A stretch of 64,000 bases of DNA from Dyadobacter sp. NIV53 (GCF_019711195.1 NZ_CP081299.1:5862501-5926500), one strand, 5' to 3'. Positions 27,134 through 36,930 are shown, counted from the first letter of the stretch. Program-made: numbers and translations. Notes: generated by a model not told the origin, from the letters alone.

Positions 27134-29254
27134 ATGAAAATAGCTCATAAAATTCCAAAAGCAGTACTACTGATTTTCGCTGGTATCCTGTTGAGCGCAG
27201 AAGCTTACGCACAGAAGTCAATGGACGAGACTGCCATTCCTGAATTTATTTCTTTGGCTGTACTGGCTATTGCCATCTGCGTATTGCTGGTGGCATTGAT
27301 GACCAAAGAGATGATCATTCAAGTTAGAAAAGCGCAGAAACCTAAAACATCTTCCGACTTTGATAAGTATCTTAAAAATTTGAACAGTAGCCAGATAGCT
27401 ATTTTTTTGAAAAGTAAGGAAAACGAAAAAACGCAGGCTTTCAAGGGGAAAATATTAATTCTTTTACTTTTTACGTTGTTTTTTCTCTCAAATACAGCTT
27501 GCGCACAGACAACATCCGGATCTGGTTCTTTACCCGGTCATACCGGGATCATCATCACTATCATCCTGTTAGGCATTCCGGTAACAGGCGGAATATTCCT
27601 GTTGTTTTTTAGGATTTTAAGTGTTTTAAAAAGATACAGTAATATCCAGGCTGCCGCCGAAGTACAACAGTTGAAAATTTATCTCAAAAGTATTCAGGAT
27701 GAAGCTTTGGAAACCGGATTGCGTAAAAGAAAAGCACAGCTGGATTACAGATTGACGAACACTGAACTTGCAGGATCGCTATCAGCCGAGGATGAAAAAG
27801 GACTTTTAAACAACGTGGCCAACCATACAGCACTGCCTTTTGTCGCCCGTAAGAAAAGTGCACAAATTCGCCCGAAAGTGGATCCTGAATTATCCCGGCT
27901 CATACTTTGGTATTTCGGATGTGCCACTTTCTGGCTTGTTTTCGGAACGACGGTTGGCGAATATGTGGGAATAAAATTTGTTGCACCCGATGCGGACCAC
28001 GTTAGCTGGCTGAGTTTTGGGAGGCTGCGTCCTGTCCATACTAACGCGGTTTTCTGGGGCTGGGCATCGCTGGCCATGTTAGGTCTGGGGTTTTATGTCG
28101 TGCCGCGAGTGAGTAACGCCAGACTTTTCAGTACGGATCTTGGCTGGTATGCGCTGGTACTTATCAATTTTTCGGTGCTTGCCGGTACGCTGTGCCTGAT
28201 GGCAGGTATTAATAACGGAGGCGGGGAATATCGCGAATACATCTGGCCGGTAATGCTGCTGTTTGCGGTTGGTCTTGTGTTTACCTTGTACAATTTTCTC
28301 AAAACCATTGCAGGCCGCACAACCAAAGAAATCTATATTTCCAACTGGTATATTGTTGCTTCTATCATTTTTGCCATTACGATTACGGTTGTCGCTTACT
28401 TACCATTCTGGCAGAATGGATTGGGCGAAACTATCATTCAGGGTTATTATATGCACCAGGGAGTTGGCATGTGGTTTATGCTTTTCACGCTGGGCATAGT
28501 TTATTATTTTCTGCCGCAACAGCTCAACAAACCCATTTATTCATACAGTTTAGGCATACTGGCTTTCTGGGCACAGATTTTATTTTACACCACCATCGGT
28601 ACGCACCATTTCGTTTTCAGCTCTATTGCGTGGTGGCTGCAAACGGTTGCCATTGTGGGCAGTGTCGGAATGATTGTTCCGGTTGTGGCGGGCACGACCA
28701 ATTTTCTGATGACCTTCAAAGGTGTTTGGTTCAAAGTACCGGACAGTTACACGCTGCCCTTTTTCCTGACGGGAATCGTTTTTTATTTTACTGGTTCATT
28801 ACAGGGAACAGCCGAGGCATTCCGGTCCACCAATTTGATGTGGCATTTTACTGATTTTACTGTGGCACATTCCCACCTTACGATGTACGGGATCATTTGC
28901 TTTTTCCTCTGGGCCGGTATTTACGCCCTGGTACCGCGGCTGACCGGGTTTGAAGCCCCCCAAATAACGGTTGGGGCACATTTCTGGCTGGCATTGATCG
29001 GACTGATGTTTTACACAATACCATTGATGTACGGAAGTACGCTTCGGGGGCTGATGTGGATGGAAGGAAAGCCGTTTATCGACAGCGTTATTTTCATGGC
29101 TCCGTTCTGGCTTTGGCGCGCGATAGGTGGCAGTCTGATGTGGCTTTCTCATTTATTTTTTGCTTACAATATGTACCGGATGATCGTCTTCAATGGCAGC
29201 ATCGACATTAGGGAAACAGCATTTGAAGCGCTTGCCAGGGAAAATAATGCTTAA
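27134..29254 (+). CDS. ccoN: cbb3-type cytochrome c oxidase subunit I with N-terminal extension
   Basis: 706 residues. From about 250 it is the catalytic subunit of a heme-copper oxidase of the cbb3 class. Putative ligands: His302 in RPVHTNAVFWGW, His441 in YYMHQGVGMW and His491/His492 in GTHHFVF for CuB, His579 and His581 in VAHSHLTMYG for the hemes. The first 250 residues are unusual: a signal-like start (AEAYAQ), a membrane helix, then a second signal-like stretch (NTACAQ) and another helix before a charged segment. It reduces oxygen to water in the inner membrane and pumps protons. The ccoO-like gene overlaps its end. Confidence 0.88.
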   Translation: MKIAHKIPKAVLLIFAGILLSAEAYAQKSMDETAIPEFISLAVLAIAICVLLVALMTKEMIIQVRKAQKPKTSSDFDKYLKNLNSSQIAIFLKSKENEKTQAFKGKILILLLFTLFFLSNTACAQTTSGSGSLPGHTGIIITIILLGIPVTGGIFLLFFRILSVLKRYSNIQAAAEVQQLKIYLKSIQDEALETGLRKRKAQLDYRLTNTELAGSLSAEDEKGLLNNVANHTALPFVARKKSAQIRPKVDPELSRLILWYFGCATFWLVFGTTVGEYVGIKFVAPDADHVSWLSFGRLRPVHTNAVFWGWASLAMLGLGFYVVPRVSNARLFSTDLGWYALVLINFSVLAGTLCLMAGINNGGGEYREYIWPVMLLFAVGLVFTLYNFLKTIAGRTTKEIYISNWYIVASIIFAITITVVAYLPFWQNGLGETIIQGYYMHQGVGMWFMLFTLGIVYYFLPQQLNKPIYSYSLGILAFWAQILFYTTIGTHHFVFSSIAWWLQTVAIVGSVGMIVPVVAGTTNFLMTFKGVWFKVPDSYTLPFFLTGIVFYFTGSLQGTAEAFRSTNLMWHFTDFTVAHSHLTMYGIICFFLWAGIYALVPRLTGFEAPQITVGAHFWLALIGLMFYTIPLMYGSTLRGLMWMEGKPFIDSVIFMAPFWLWRAIGGSLMWLSHLFFAYNMYRMIVFNGSIDIRETAFEALARENNA

Positions 29255-29282
29255 CCAACACAGATATTTTTTTACGCTACGC

Positions 29283-30296
29283 ATGATGGATTTTTTTGAT
29301 AATCACAATAAATTATTTGGCGCAGCCTTTTTGTTATTTTTAGTTTTGACGGTTTTCGTTGCACTGGTGCCGGCCGTCAGTAATGAGAAAAATAATGCAC
29401 CGCTTCCAGGCTTTGAGCCATTGAACGATGATGCGGCAAAAGGAAAGGCATTGTATGTAGCCAATGGCTGCGTGGCCTGCCATACCCAGCAGGTAAGAAA
29501 TGTGGATATGGATAAAATGTGGGGAAAACGCCCGGGGATCGCTGCGGATTATGCGTCGAATGAAAGGACTGACCTATGGCGCAACACGGCTACACTCATG
29601 GGGACGGAACGTACGGGGCCGGATCTTACGTCTATCGGCACGCGTCTGCCAGGCAAGGAATGGAATCTTATACATTTATTTAACCCGCGTATTGTTGTAA
29701 AGGAATCCATTATGCCCGCTTACCCATGGCTTTTTGAATTGAAAAAAGAACCATCCGAAAATGATGTAGTTGTGATAGTCCCGGGAAAATACACCAGTCA
29801 GGAAGGTACTTGGGTAGCAAAAAAGGAAGCATTACAACTCGTTGCCTACCTCCAATCGCTGAAACAAACCGAATTGCCAGGTGGAGCTATGCAAGATTTT
29901 TTATACAAAAAAGAAATAAAAAAGGAATTAAATACAGATACTGAAACAAAGAATGTAAATGCCGGCCCTGACGGTTCTGCCTTGTATGCAACTCATTGTC
30001 AGGCATGCCATCAGGCTCACGGGGAAGGACTTAAAGGTGCTTTTCCAGCCTTGAAAGGAAGTGAAATTGTGCTGAACGAGAATCCTGAACTAATGCTGAA
30101 TATCATCATCAATGGCTATGATGCCCGGCAGGAATTTGGTATTATGCCGGCGGTGGGGAAAAATGCAGGTTTAAAGCCGGATGAGATTGCAGCCATTATG
30201 AACCATGAGCGAACTTCGTGGGAAAACAATGCAAAAAAAGTAACCGGAGAACAGGTAAAAAAGCTGATGGACGTCATCAATCAATTGCCGAATTAA
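29283..30296 (+). CDS. ccoO: CcoO-type diheme cytochrome c oxidase subunit (CcoO-cytochrome c fusion)
   Basis: 337 residues from the ATG at 29283; an upstream ATG at 29247 overlapping the ccoN stop is possible. One N-terminal membrane anchor (KLFGAAFLLFLVLTVFVALVP) is followed by a CcoO domain with heme site CVACH, the RTGPDLTSIGTRL and SIMPAYPWLFELK motifs, and then a second cytochrome c domain with CQACH and GLKGAFPALKGSE, ending with a helix. Separate ccoP is not seen, so the extra domain may take its role in passing electrons to CcoN. Translationally linked to ccoN. Confidence 0.9.
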   Translation: MMDFFDNHNKLFGAAFLLFLVLTVFVALVPAVSNEKNNAPLPGFEPLNDDAAKGKALYVANGCVACHTQQVRNVDMDKMWGKRPGIAADYASNERTDLWRNTATLMGTERTGPDLTSIGTRLPGKEWNLIHLFNPRIVVKESIMPAYPWLFELKKEPSENDVVVIVPGKYTSQEGTWVAKKEALQLVAYLQSLKQTELPGGAMQDFLYKKEIKKELNTDTETKNVNAGPDGSALYATHCQACHQAHGEGLKGAFPALKGSEIVLNENPELMLNIIINGYDARQEFGIMPAVGKNAGLKPDEIAAIMNHERTSWENNAKKVTGEQVKKLMDVINQLPN

Positions 30297-30322
30297 TAGA
30301 TAATCAATCGAAAAATATTACC

Positions 30323-30583
30323 ATGAAAAGTCTCGTCTTTATATTCTTGTTGATTTTAATGCGGCTGGCCTCATTTGCCTGTCCGGTTTGCGAGCAGCGA
30401 CAGCCGAAGGTTTTAAGTGGAATTACCCACGGCGCGGGCCCGGAAAGCAACTGGGATTATGTCATCATTATAACAGCCTCTGCCATAGTTGTTATTACCC
30501 TATTCTTTTCTGTAAAATGGCTGATCAGGCCGGGCGAATCTGCCGACGACCACATCAAAAGATTTATTTTAACCAACCCCTGA
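30323..30583 (+). CDS. Small membrane protein with CPVC motif
   Basis: 86 residues from ATG 30323. A signal peptide (FIFLLILMRLASFA) is followed at once by CPVCEQRQP, then one transmembrane helix (YVIIITASAIVVITLFFSVKWL). It lies 26 bases after the ccoO gene and touches the next gene, so it belongs to the oxidase operon. The CxxC could bind metal or form a disulfide during oxidase assembly; that is inference from position. Confidence 0.65.
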   Translation: MKSLVFIFLLILMRLASFACPVCEQRQPKVLSGITHGAGPESNWDYVIIITASAIVVITLFFSVKWLIRPGESADDHIKRFILTNP

Positions 30584-30584
30584 A

Positions 30585-30992
30585 ATGGAAGACAGAAGCA
30601 CCGTTTTTATTTTCATGGACGATGATAAAAAGCCGATTGGGGAGTTCGCTTCTCCTGTGAATTTTGAACTGGATACAAGGAAAATCGTTGATGGAAAGCA
30701 TGTTCTGAAAATCGTCAGCAAAGATCCGACGGGCAAGGAAGGGGTCAGGCTGATTCCTTTTGAGGTTAAAAACGGCCCTTCCATAGCCATAGAAGGAATC
30801 AGGGAGAATGCAGTTGTAGATGGTATTGTTCCTTTGATGATCAATGCATACGGAAAAGGAGACCAAAAGAAATTTCTGATCTCCGGAAGCGAAACGCCTC
30901 AAAGTATTCCTGCCTTTTTCTGGGTTCTGCTAATCGGTTTTGCGGGTTGGGCGTTGTATTATCTGATCACGTACTTATCGTTGAGGGAATGA
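30585..30992 (+). CDS. Ig-like membrane-anchored protein of the oxidase operon
   Basis: 135 residues beginning one base after the previous stop. Residues 1-100 have the strand pattern of an immunoglobulin-like fold (TVFIFMDDDKKPIGEFASPVNFELDT, GKHVLKIVSKDPTGKEGVRLIPFEVKNGPSIAI) and residues about 108-130 form a C-terminal membrane helix (IPAFFWVLLIGFAGWALYYLITYL). It lacks a signal peptide, so orientation is unclear. Only operon position links it to the cbb3-type oxidase. Confidence 0.65.
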   Translation: MEDRSTVFIFMDDDKKPIGEFASPVNFELDTRKIVDGKHVLKIVSKDPTGKEGVRLIPFEVKNGPSIAIEGIRENAVVDGIVPLMINAYGKGDQKKFLISGSETPQSIPAFFWVLLIGFAGWALYYLITYLSLRE

Positions 30993-31002
30993 AATGGTTT
31001 AT

Positions 31003-31030
31003 AGCTTTCGGCTTTCGGCAATCGGCTTGG
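31003..31030 (+). repeat. Short heptad repeat run
   Basis: AGCTTTC, GGCTTTC, GGCAATC and GGCTTGG in register: a four-unit piece of the same GGCNNTC heptad that builds the inverted array at 19860-20013. It again sits just after a gene end (stop at 30992). Confidence 0.65.
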
Positions 31031-31145
31031 CGTTCCCATTTTTTGGGGCCGGTTTGATTAAACATTACTTGAAATTTGCCGTTTCGGTATTGTTAAAATT
31101 ATAGGAGGAGGCACTGTTTACTTAATTTTTGAAGAAAATAAAAAT

Positions 31146-31784
31146 ATGAAAGCATTGATAATTGGAGCAACGGGAGCAACCGGAAAGGACCTCGTAAATG
31201 TATTGTTGCAGGATCCGGACTACAAAAAAGTGGCCGTATTTGTGCGACGTTCCATTGGAATAATTCATCCTAAATTATCTGAACATATTGTTGATTTTGA
31301 CAATCTTGAAGAAGTATCGGAGTCAATCAAGGGAGATGTTTGGTTCTCATGCCTGGGTACGACCCTGAAAGCCGCCGGCTCCAAAGAAAAACATTGGCAT
31401 ATTGATTATGAGATTCCGGTCAGGTTCGCACAAATCGCTAAAAGAAACGGGATCCGCAATGTAGTGCTGTTATCTTCCTACGGCGCTTTGCCAGAGAGTA
31501 CTGTGTTTTATTTAAAAGTCAAAGGCCGGTTGGAAGAACAAATCGCCAGTCTCTCATTTGATAAGTATATCATTTTCAGGCCCGGGATTTTGCTGCGAAA
31601 AGATACCGATCGATTCGGAGAACGGTTCGCTGCCGGGTTGTTGAATTTTACAAATCGACTGGGATTGTTCAAGAAATTCCGGCCAATGCCGACTTCAACA
31701 CTGGCCGGTAAAATGGCAAAAGCACCCAAAGTTCTCAACGCCGGAAAGCAAATTATCGAACGGGATGAAATTTTCGGATTTTAA
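31146..31784 (+). CDS. NAD(P)H-binding Rossmann-fold oxidoreductase
   Basis: 212 residues. The start MKALIIGATGATGKDLVNVLL has the GxxGxxG dinucleotide motif of atypical short-chain reductases of the NmrA/TIP30 type. WFSCLGTTLKAAGSKEKHWHIDYEIP and NVVLLSSYGALPES are the expected following segments, and FRPGILLRKDTDRFGER is a family-typical stretch. The catalytic YxxxK appears as YLKVKG. It stands alone and converges with the Old Yellow Enzyme gene. Substrate unknown. Confidence 0.82.
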   Translation: MKALIIGATGATGKDLVNVLLQDPDYKKVAVFVRRSIGIIHPKLSEHIVDFDNLEEVSESIKGDVWFSCLGTTLKAAGSKEKHWHIDYEIPVRFAQIAKRNGIRNVVLLSSYGALPESTVFYLKVKGRLEEQIASLSFDKYIIFRPGILLRKDTDRFGERFAAGLLNFTNRLGLFKKFRPMPTSTLAGKMAKAPKVLNAGKQIIERDEIFGF

Positions 31785-31815
31785 CTTACCTATAGATTCT
31801 ATTTCTTCAGATCTG

Positions 31816-32925
31816 TTAAACCATTACAGTCTCTTTATAAGTTTCCCAATCCGTATAACCATGCGAACCCAAACCGTAATGCAGCTCACGCTTTGGCGGA
31901 GTTAGTTTCCAGTTGTTTTGTAAACGTTCTACTAAATCCGGATTGGATATAAACGGTTCTCCGAACCCCGCAATATCAATAGTTCCAGCATTAATCAGCT
32001 TTTCTGACTTTTCCCTGTCCATACTTCCAGCCAGAATGATCACGCCATCATACCAGGAGCGAAAACGCTCTATGAATCCGTCAGGTAAAGCATGACTTCC
32101 TTTCGATTGCTGATCCATAATATGGATATAAGCAATATTTCTTTTTGCTAATTCTTTGGCGAGATATTGGTAAGTTGGTTCTATCTCTTCGTAATGCGGC
32201 AAATCCCCCAAACCGCCATAAGGTGTAAGCCTGATTCCAACTTTATCTTTGCCTATCGCTTCGATACAGGCATCAACTGTTTCCAGTAAAAACCTTGCCC
32301 GGTTTTCTACATTTCCACCATATTCGTCGGTTCGGTTGTTGACAAAAGGATTCAGGAACTGCTCGATCAGATAACCGTTGGCAGCATGCAGTTCTACTCC
32401 GTCAAAACCTGCTTCGATGGCATTTTTGGCCGCATTGGCAAAATTATCTGCAACCTGCTTTACTTCATTGGTTGATAGTGCCCTGGGTTTTGATGAAATT
32501 ACAAAACCTTCGTTTCCGTTTTGATCAAATCCCCAGGCGAAAGAGGTAGCTGCCTGAATATCCGACGGGCCAACAGGCGCTATTCCACCGGGTTGATTGG
32601 ATGTATGCGAGACCCTGCCTACATGCCAAAGTTGTGAGAATATTGTACTGCCATTTTCGTGCACAGCCCGTGTAACTTTTTTCCAGCCTTTTACTTGTTC
32701 AGGCTTATATAATCCCGGAATGTACAGCACACCTTTTGCGGTGTCTGAAATCGCCGTTCCCTCCGTTATAATCAATCCTGCACCGGAGCGTTGAGCGTAA
32801 TACAATGCGTTGGCATCATTAGGAATACCGTCTGCATTTCTTGCCCTTGTCATCGGTGCCATAGCAATGCGGTTTTTTAGTTTCAAAGAACCGATCGTCG
32901 CCGGTTCGAAAATATTGGTTGTCAT
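31816..32925 (-). CDS. Old Yellow Enzyme family FMN ene-reductase
   Basis: 369 residues, a TIM-barrel flavoprotein that reduces C=C bonds of alpha,beta-unsaturated carbonyls or nitro compounds using NAD(P)H. Signs: LKNRIAMAPMTRARN near the N-terminus, ELHAANGYLIEQFLNP (substrate-binding HxxN), NRTDEYGGNVENRARFLLETVDA and the FMN-phosphate loop GTIDIAGFGEPFISNPDLVERL. The length is normal for the NemA/YqjM group. Downstream of a Crp-type regulator and a decayed 2TM gene on the same strand, perhaps regulated by the former. Confidence 0.92.
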   Translation of the reverse strand: MTTNIFEPATIGSLKLKNRIAMAPMTRARNADGIPNDANALYYAQRSGAGLIITEGTAISDTAKGVLYIPGLYKPEQVKGWKKVTRAVHENGSTIFSQLWHVGRVSHTSNQPGGIAPVGPSDIQAATSFAWGFDQNGNEGFVISSKPRALSTNEVKQVADNFANAAKNAIEAGFDGVELHAANGYLIEQFLNPFVNNRTDEYGGNVENRARFLLETVDACIEAIGKDKVGIRLTPYGGLGDLPHYEEIEPTYQYLAKELAKRNIAYIHIMDQQSKGSHALPDGFIERFRSWYDGVIILAGSMDREKSEKLINAGTIDIAGFGEPFISNPDLVERLQNNWKLTPPKRELHYGLGSHGYTDWETYKETVMV

Positions 32926-32967
32926 CTTTTTATATTGTAAGTGTTCAATTGGTTATTTTTTTGATCA

Positions 32968-33231
32968 TTATGCGGTTGCATGTATTTTGCTGCCGATCCA
33001 CAATTTTATCTTTTGAAAGGTTTCTGATTTGGATACAATTGCCCGCAGGAAATGCACCTGAAGGCCTTTTGTCCATGCTGCTACTACCCAGTAATGCCAT
33101 TGGAAAGTGCTGCCGGTGAGATGCCAGACGAGCCAGATGGCCGGAGTCACGAGAAGGAAAACAAGTAAGTGGGTCCTGAAACTTTTTTTCGAGTTGAGGT
33201 ATCCCAGTATGAGTAATATGTACTTTTCCAT
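32968..33231 (-). pseudogene. Decayed 2TM-domain protein
   Basis: The core SFRTHLLVFLLVTPAIWLVWHL is nearly identical to the first helix of the intact 2TM protein at 19648-19860 and the second helix is recognisable (WVVAAWT). Upstream, the matching N-terminal residues (YWDTSTRKK) are in another frame, with the shift at an A7 run (T run near 33186 on the plus strand), and the C-terminus has diverged to a basic tail. It looks like a copy that has lost function. Confidence 0.5.
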
Positions 33232-33307
33232 TGCAGTATCGTTTTGTTTTGATACTACAAAGGTGGGCTGTAAAGTGAAGGCGAACCTGACACAAATGTG
33301 TCAAAAA

Positions 33308-33925
33308 CTATTTGTGCGTAATTTTCTGACGAATGCGTGTAAGTGATTGGCGTTCAATACCAAGATAGCTGCAAAGGTGGGAAAGCGAAATCCTGTTGAA
33401 AAGGGTAGGGTGCTGCTGGATAAAATCAAGGTAGCGCTCTTCTGCTGTTTGAAATACAAAACTCTCAATTCGGGCTTGCTGCTGCTTCAGAACTTCTTCG
33501 GCAATTAACCGCCCGTATTTTTCAAAGTTTTGCGACTGCCGATATAACCATTGAAGGTCGTCAAACGACAAACAAGCGAACGTCGTTGGTTCCAGGCATT
33601 GAATCGTGTATTTACTTGGTTTCTGAGTAACAAATGCAGGATAATGAGTGGCGTAGCTGCCCTCGGGATAAAAACCAACGGTTCTTTCATTTCCATCCTT
33701 ATCCACATAGAAAGACCTGATCAACCCTTTTGTTACAAAACCTAGCAGCTTCTGGGTTTCACCGGATTCCAGAAAAAAGTCTTTCTTTTTTAATTCTGCA
33801 AGTTTGAGTTTGGATGCAAATTGAGAAAGCTCATTTCCGGTAAAAGAAGGACAAACTTCCTTTACCGAATTCAGGAAAAAATCGGTTTCTAAATCTGTTA
33901 TATGTTTATCATTTGACCACACCAT
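33308..33925 (-). CDS. Crp/Fnr family transcriptional regulator
   Basis: 205 residues. Residues about 25-130 form a cyclic-nucleotide-binding-like barrel (KKKDFFLESGETQKLLGFVTKGLIRSFYVDKDGNERTVGFYPEGSY). A linker helix precedes a C-terminal helix-turn-helix (ISLSHLCSYLGIERQSLTRIRQKI). The arginine that grips cAMP phosphate in true CRP is not evident, as is usual in these Bacteroidota regulators, so the ligand is unknown. It heads the minus-strand group with the decayed 2TM gene and the Old Yellow Enzyme. Confidence 0.88.
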   Translation of the reverse strand: MVWSNDKHITDLETDFFLNSVKEVCPSFTGNELSQFASKLKLAELKKKDFFLESGETQKLLGFVTKGLIRSFYVDKDGNERTVGFYPEGSYATHYPAFVTQKPSKYTIQCLEPTTFACLSFDDLQWLYRQSQNFEKYGRLIAEEVLKQQQARIESFVFQTAEERYLDFIQQHPTLFNRISLSHLCSYLGIERQSLTRIRQKITHK

Positions 33926-34052
33926 ATTTGAAAAGGCAGGAAAAACCTGAATGAGTTATACCTGATATCTATGTTTAGATTGTTCCAGCAGACGATGGAT
34001 TGCTAATTAATAACAAGATACAAAATATATTGAGGTCGCCCGATACAGGTAA

Positions 34053-34074
34053 CGGCAGGGTAGAGAAACTGCCG
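34053..34074 (-). terminator. Weak hairpin after the secreted-protein operon
   Basis: CGGCAG (34053-34058) pairs with CTGCCG (34069-34074) across a 10-base loop, seven bases past the stop of the last gene of the 34-45 kb operon. There is no clear U tract, so termination is only suggested. Confidence 0.35.
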
Positions 34075-34080
34075 GCTTAT

Positions 34081-36054
34081 TTATTCCTTTATCATTTTAA
34101 TGGTATATAACTTTTCATTTATTGAAGTTTTTAATAAATATACCCCCGATCCAAGCTGTGGCAGATCGTTTAATAATACCGTTGATTTATTGATATTTCT
34201 TAATTTTTTGGTATACATTTTTTTACCATCTTTTGCATAAAGCGTCACATTATCGCTCTCTTTAGTATCAGTTACATTTAGAATTTCCAGGGTAATGTTT
34301 TGAACAAACGGATTCGGGTATGCACTTACCACCGGATCTGTTTCTTTCAGTTTCATATGAATAACAATAATGACGGAATACATTTGTTTGCCATCAATAT
34401 CTACCTGGCGCAACCTGTAATAAACTGTTTTGGCATGAAGTGATAATGCGTCACTGTCTGTAAAATGATAATTGTTGGTTTCAGAGCTGTTGCCAGAAGC
34501 TGGAACAGAACCTATATCGGTAAAAACCTTTCCATTTAAAGAGCGTTGAATAAAATAATTTTCAGCACTTTCTTCCATAGCTGTTGCCCAGTTCAGCAAT
34601 ACTCCTTCGGCAACCTGCCGGCCTTTAAAATAAATCCATTTTACCGGGAACGGATCTCCCGGCCCGACTGTGGTTTTTGCTTCACAGGAAGTTTTCATTG
34701 CTTCAATATTCCCAACATTGTCAGTAGCAATGATGTAAAAACAATAATTGGTACTCCATTTGCCGTAAAAAGTTGTTGTTTTGGTGGTTAACCCCTGCAA
34801 ATGCAATTGATAGGGCCCATCATTTTCCGAGACATATAAGCTGTAATCATGGACTCCCGATCCATTTTTTTCATCTTCTCCTTTCCAGGACAATACAATT
34901 GCGGTGGAATCCGATATTTCGGGTAACGGCGTAAGTGTGCTGACAGGCGGTTCGGCATCTATTACATTGGTAATTTCAGGCGTTTCAATGGAACTGTTGG
35001 CGTCAAATACAATACTGGCTTTTGCATGAATCACATCGCCGGTAACTGTTGGGCTCGCAGCCTTGATCAGGTAGGTAACATAACCTTCACCAACTGCGGT
35101 GCTGTCATTTACAGGTAAAAAGCCCAGCGAAGCATCTGCGGGAGGTAATCCGGTATTGGCGTCTTTTGATTCAAATATCCAGAAAGCCTCTTTTTTTACA
35201 GCGTCAATCCCTGCGGTAACATCTACTACAACTCCCAATGAATCAGTTACATCCAGGCGTGTTGAGTAAAACGTTTTGTCAAGTGGTACGGTAAAAGTCA
35301 GGCCGGCAAATCCAAAATCCCCCAAACGCAGCGAGTAAGGATTTACGTTAGCATCCAGCGGATGATTAATTTTTACAACCTGTGCCGGAGCTGTTGCGAA
35401 ATCAGGATCATTTTCAAACCGGATCATGTACGATTGCTGTTTGGATTTTGCAATCATTTTTTTCGGTCCAAAACCAACCGGGCCAACAATGTCATTAGGG
35501 TCACGGGAGCAAACGATTGGGACGAATATTACATCTCCACCAATGCTCGCCGTACAGCCGGTTACCGTATCCGTAGCAATTACAGATTGTTTTCCGGATG
35601 AACTTACACTGATTGTTCCATCTGGCCATGAATATTTATATCCACCCGATCCACCCGACGCTGATGCTGTTAAAGTAATAGTAGGCGGTTTGGCATTGTT
35701 GCAGAATTCTGTGGTACCAAGTCCTGAAAGGCTAACTTTTAAGTTATTGGAAGGGTTGTTTATTACAAAGCTTTTTGAAAAAGAACATTGCGTGTCTTTA
35801 TCCCTGATAGTCGCTGTGTATGCTCCCTCAGATAAATTATCAAATGTTCCTGAAGATTGGAATGCATTTCCGTTAATTGAATATTCCAGAGCCAGGCCCG
35901 TTGCAGTTGTATTGACGTTTATTACAGCTTTTCCATCCGGCTTTTTGCAGCTGGTAACGTCGGTTGTGGTTACGGTAATTTGAGCGTAAGTTGAATACGA
36001 AAAATTAATACTAAATAGCAAGATCCAGAAGCCTTTTAAATATGCTCTATTCAT
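34081..36054 (-). CDS. Secreted protein with type IX secretion sorting domain
   Basis: 657 residues from ATG 36054 (MNRAYLKGFWILLFSINFSYSTYAQ, a good signal peptide; the upstream in-frame ATG would spoil it). Early parts are Ig-like/SprB-type repeats (TVTTTDVTSCKKPDGKAVINV, YSINGNAFQSSGTFDNLSEGAYTATI). A middle part starting RDPNDIVGPVGFG is the DUF7619-like module often found before sorting domains. A fibronectin-like part follows, and the end (AYPNPFVQNITLEI ... LGSGVYLLKTSINEKLYTIKMIKE) is a type A T9SS C-terminal domain. The protein should be exported through the T9SS and anchored on the cell surface. Last gene of a five-gene operon. Confidence 0.85.
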   Translation of the reverse strand: MNRAYLKGFWILLFSINFSYSTYAQITVTTTDVTSCKKPDGKAVINVNTTATGLALEYSINGNAFQSSGTFDNLSEGAYTATIRDKDTQCSFSKSFVINNPSNNLKVSLSGLGTTEFCNNAKPPTITLTASASGGSGGYKYSWPDGTISVSSSGKQSVIATDTVTGCTASIGGDVIFVPIVCSRDPNDIVGPVGFGPKKMIAKSKQQSYMIRFENDPDFATAPAQVVKINHPLDANVNPYSLRLGDFGFAGLTFTVPLDKTFYSTRLDVTDSLGVVVDVTAGIDAVKKEAFWIFESKDANTGLPPADASLGFLPVNDSTAVGEGYVTYLIKAASPTVTGDVIHAKASIVFDANSSIETPEITNVIDAEPPVSTLTPLPEISDSTAIVLSWKGEDEKNGSGVHDYSLYVSENDGPYQLHLQGLTTKTTTFYGKWSTNYCFYIIATDNVGNIEAMKTSCEAKTTVGPGDPFPVKWIYFKGRQVAEGVLLNWATAMEESAENYFIQRSLNGKVFTDIGSVPASGNSSETNNYHFTDSDALSLHAKTVYYRLRQVDIDGKQMYSVIIVIHMKLKETDPVVSAYPNPFVQNITLEILNVTDTKESDNVTLYAKDGKKMYTKKLRNINKSTVLLNDLPQLGSGVYLLKTSINEKLYTIKMIKE

Positions 36055-36101
36055 ATTCTTACAATTAAAAGGGAACCACGTATTAAACATTACTGTTAAT
36101 T

Positions 36102-36916
36102 CTAATTTTTGATAAAGTCTTGAATTTGCTGTTTTAGCTTAGGGTCCTTTGTATTAAATCCTAACTGTTTAATGCTATTTTTAGCAATTGATTCTATTCT
36201 AATATTGCTTGTACTAAGTTTTGATTGTAAATATTGGAAAGTTTTTATTCCACCTATATTACTTAAAAGTGATAGCATACTTAAATATATATCGGGAACT
36301 TCTAGATAATTATCGACTCGGGTTAATATTTCTTGTTCAGTTACAATTGGATTAACTGAATTCTTTAAAACTGACAAAGAAATTTTCTTTAAAATATGAT
36401 TTTCGTTCTTGTCAATTATTTCAAATAGATATTTGTTTTGAGTTTTAGAATCATCATTTAATAGAATTATTTCTGCATTAACAACTTCACCCTTATTTAA
36501 TTTATGTTCAATTATTTGAAATAATCTATTTGTTTTATTACTAGAATCAAGATCTTTTAAATTCAGAGATATAATTGTAGCTTCTATTTCAAAAAAATTG
36601 TTAAATAAGGATCTGTTTTTTTTTCATATATTTTAGAGATTTTACTTTTAATCTGGTTATTAATTTCTTTTAATTGTTGAACTAAACTGTCATTATTCTT
36701 AATTCTTATTTCTTTTATAAGACTCAATGCATTATCGAAGTTGGGATGTTCTGAAAACAATTCCTTTCTTAAAGAGTCTATCACTCCTATCTGAAATCTA
36801 TTATCTTGAATGACAGATTTAAAAAAAATATCATTATTTTCGTTACCATATGATAAATGTGAATTTGCATAAAAAAACACAAACAAAAGTTTGACAAATT
36901 GTCTATAACGACCCAT
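36102..36916 (-). pseudogene. AT-rich exported protein, possibly helical-repeat, frameshifted
   Basis: From about 36916 (MGRYRQFVKLLFVFFYANSHLSYG, a signal peptide) the frame reads FNNALSLIKEIRIKN-like helices to KIYEKK and then goes wrong at a T9 run (36616-36624; A9 in the gene). Adding one A reads NRSLFNNFFEIEATIISLNLKDL on into the second piece (to 36102), which has HEAT-like helices (ISLSVLKNSVNPIVTEQEIL, TFQYLQSKLSTSNIRIESIAKNSIKQLGF). Repaired length is 271 residues. Base composition is markedly more AT-rich than the flanking genes. No family recognised. It overlaps or touches its neighbours, so it belongs to the secreted-protein operon. Confidence 0.65.
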
Positions 36917-36930
36917 ATTGATATTTAGTT

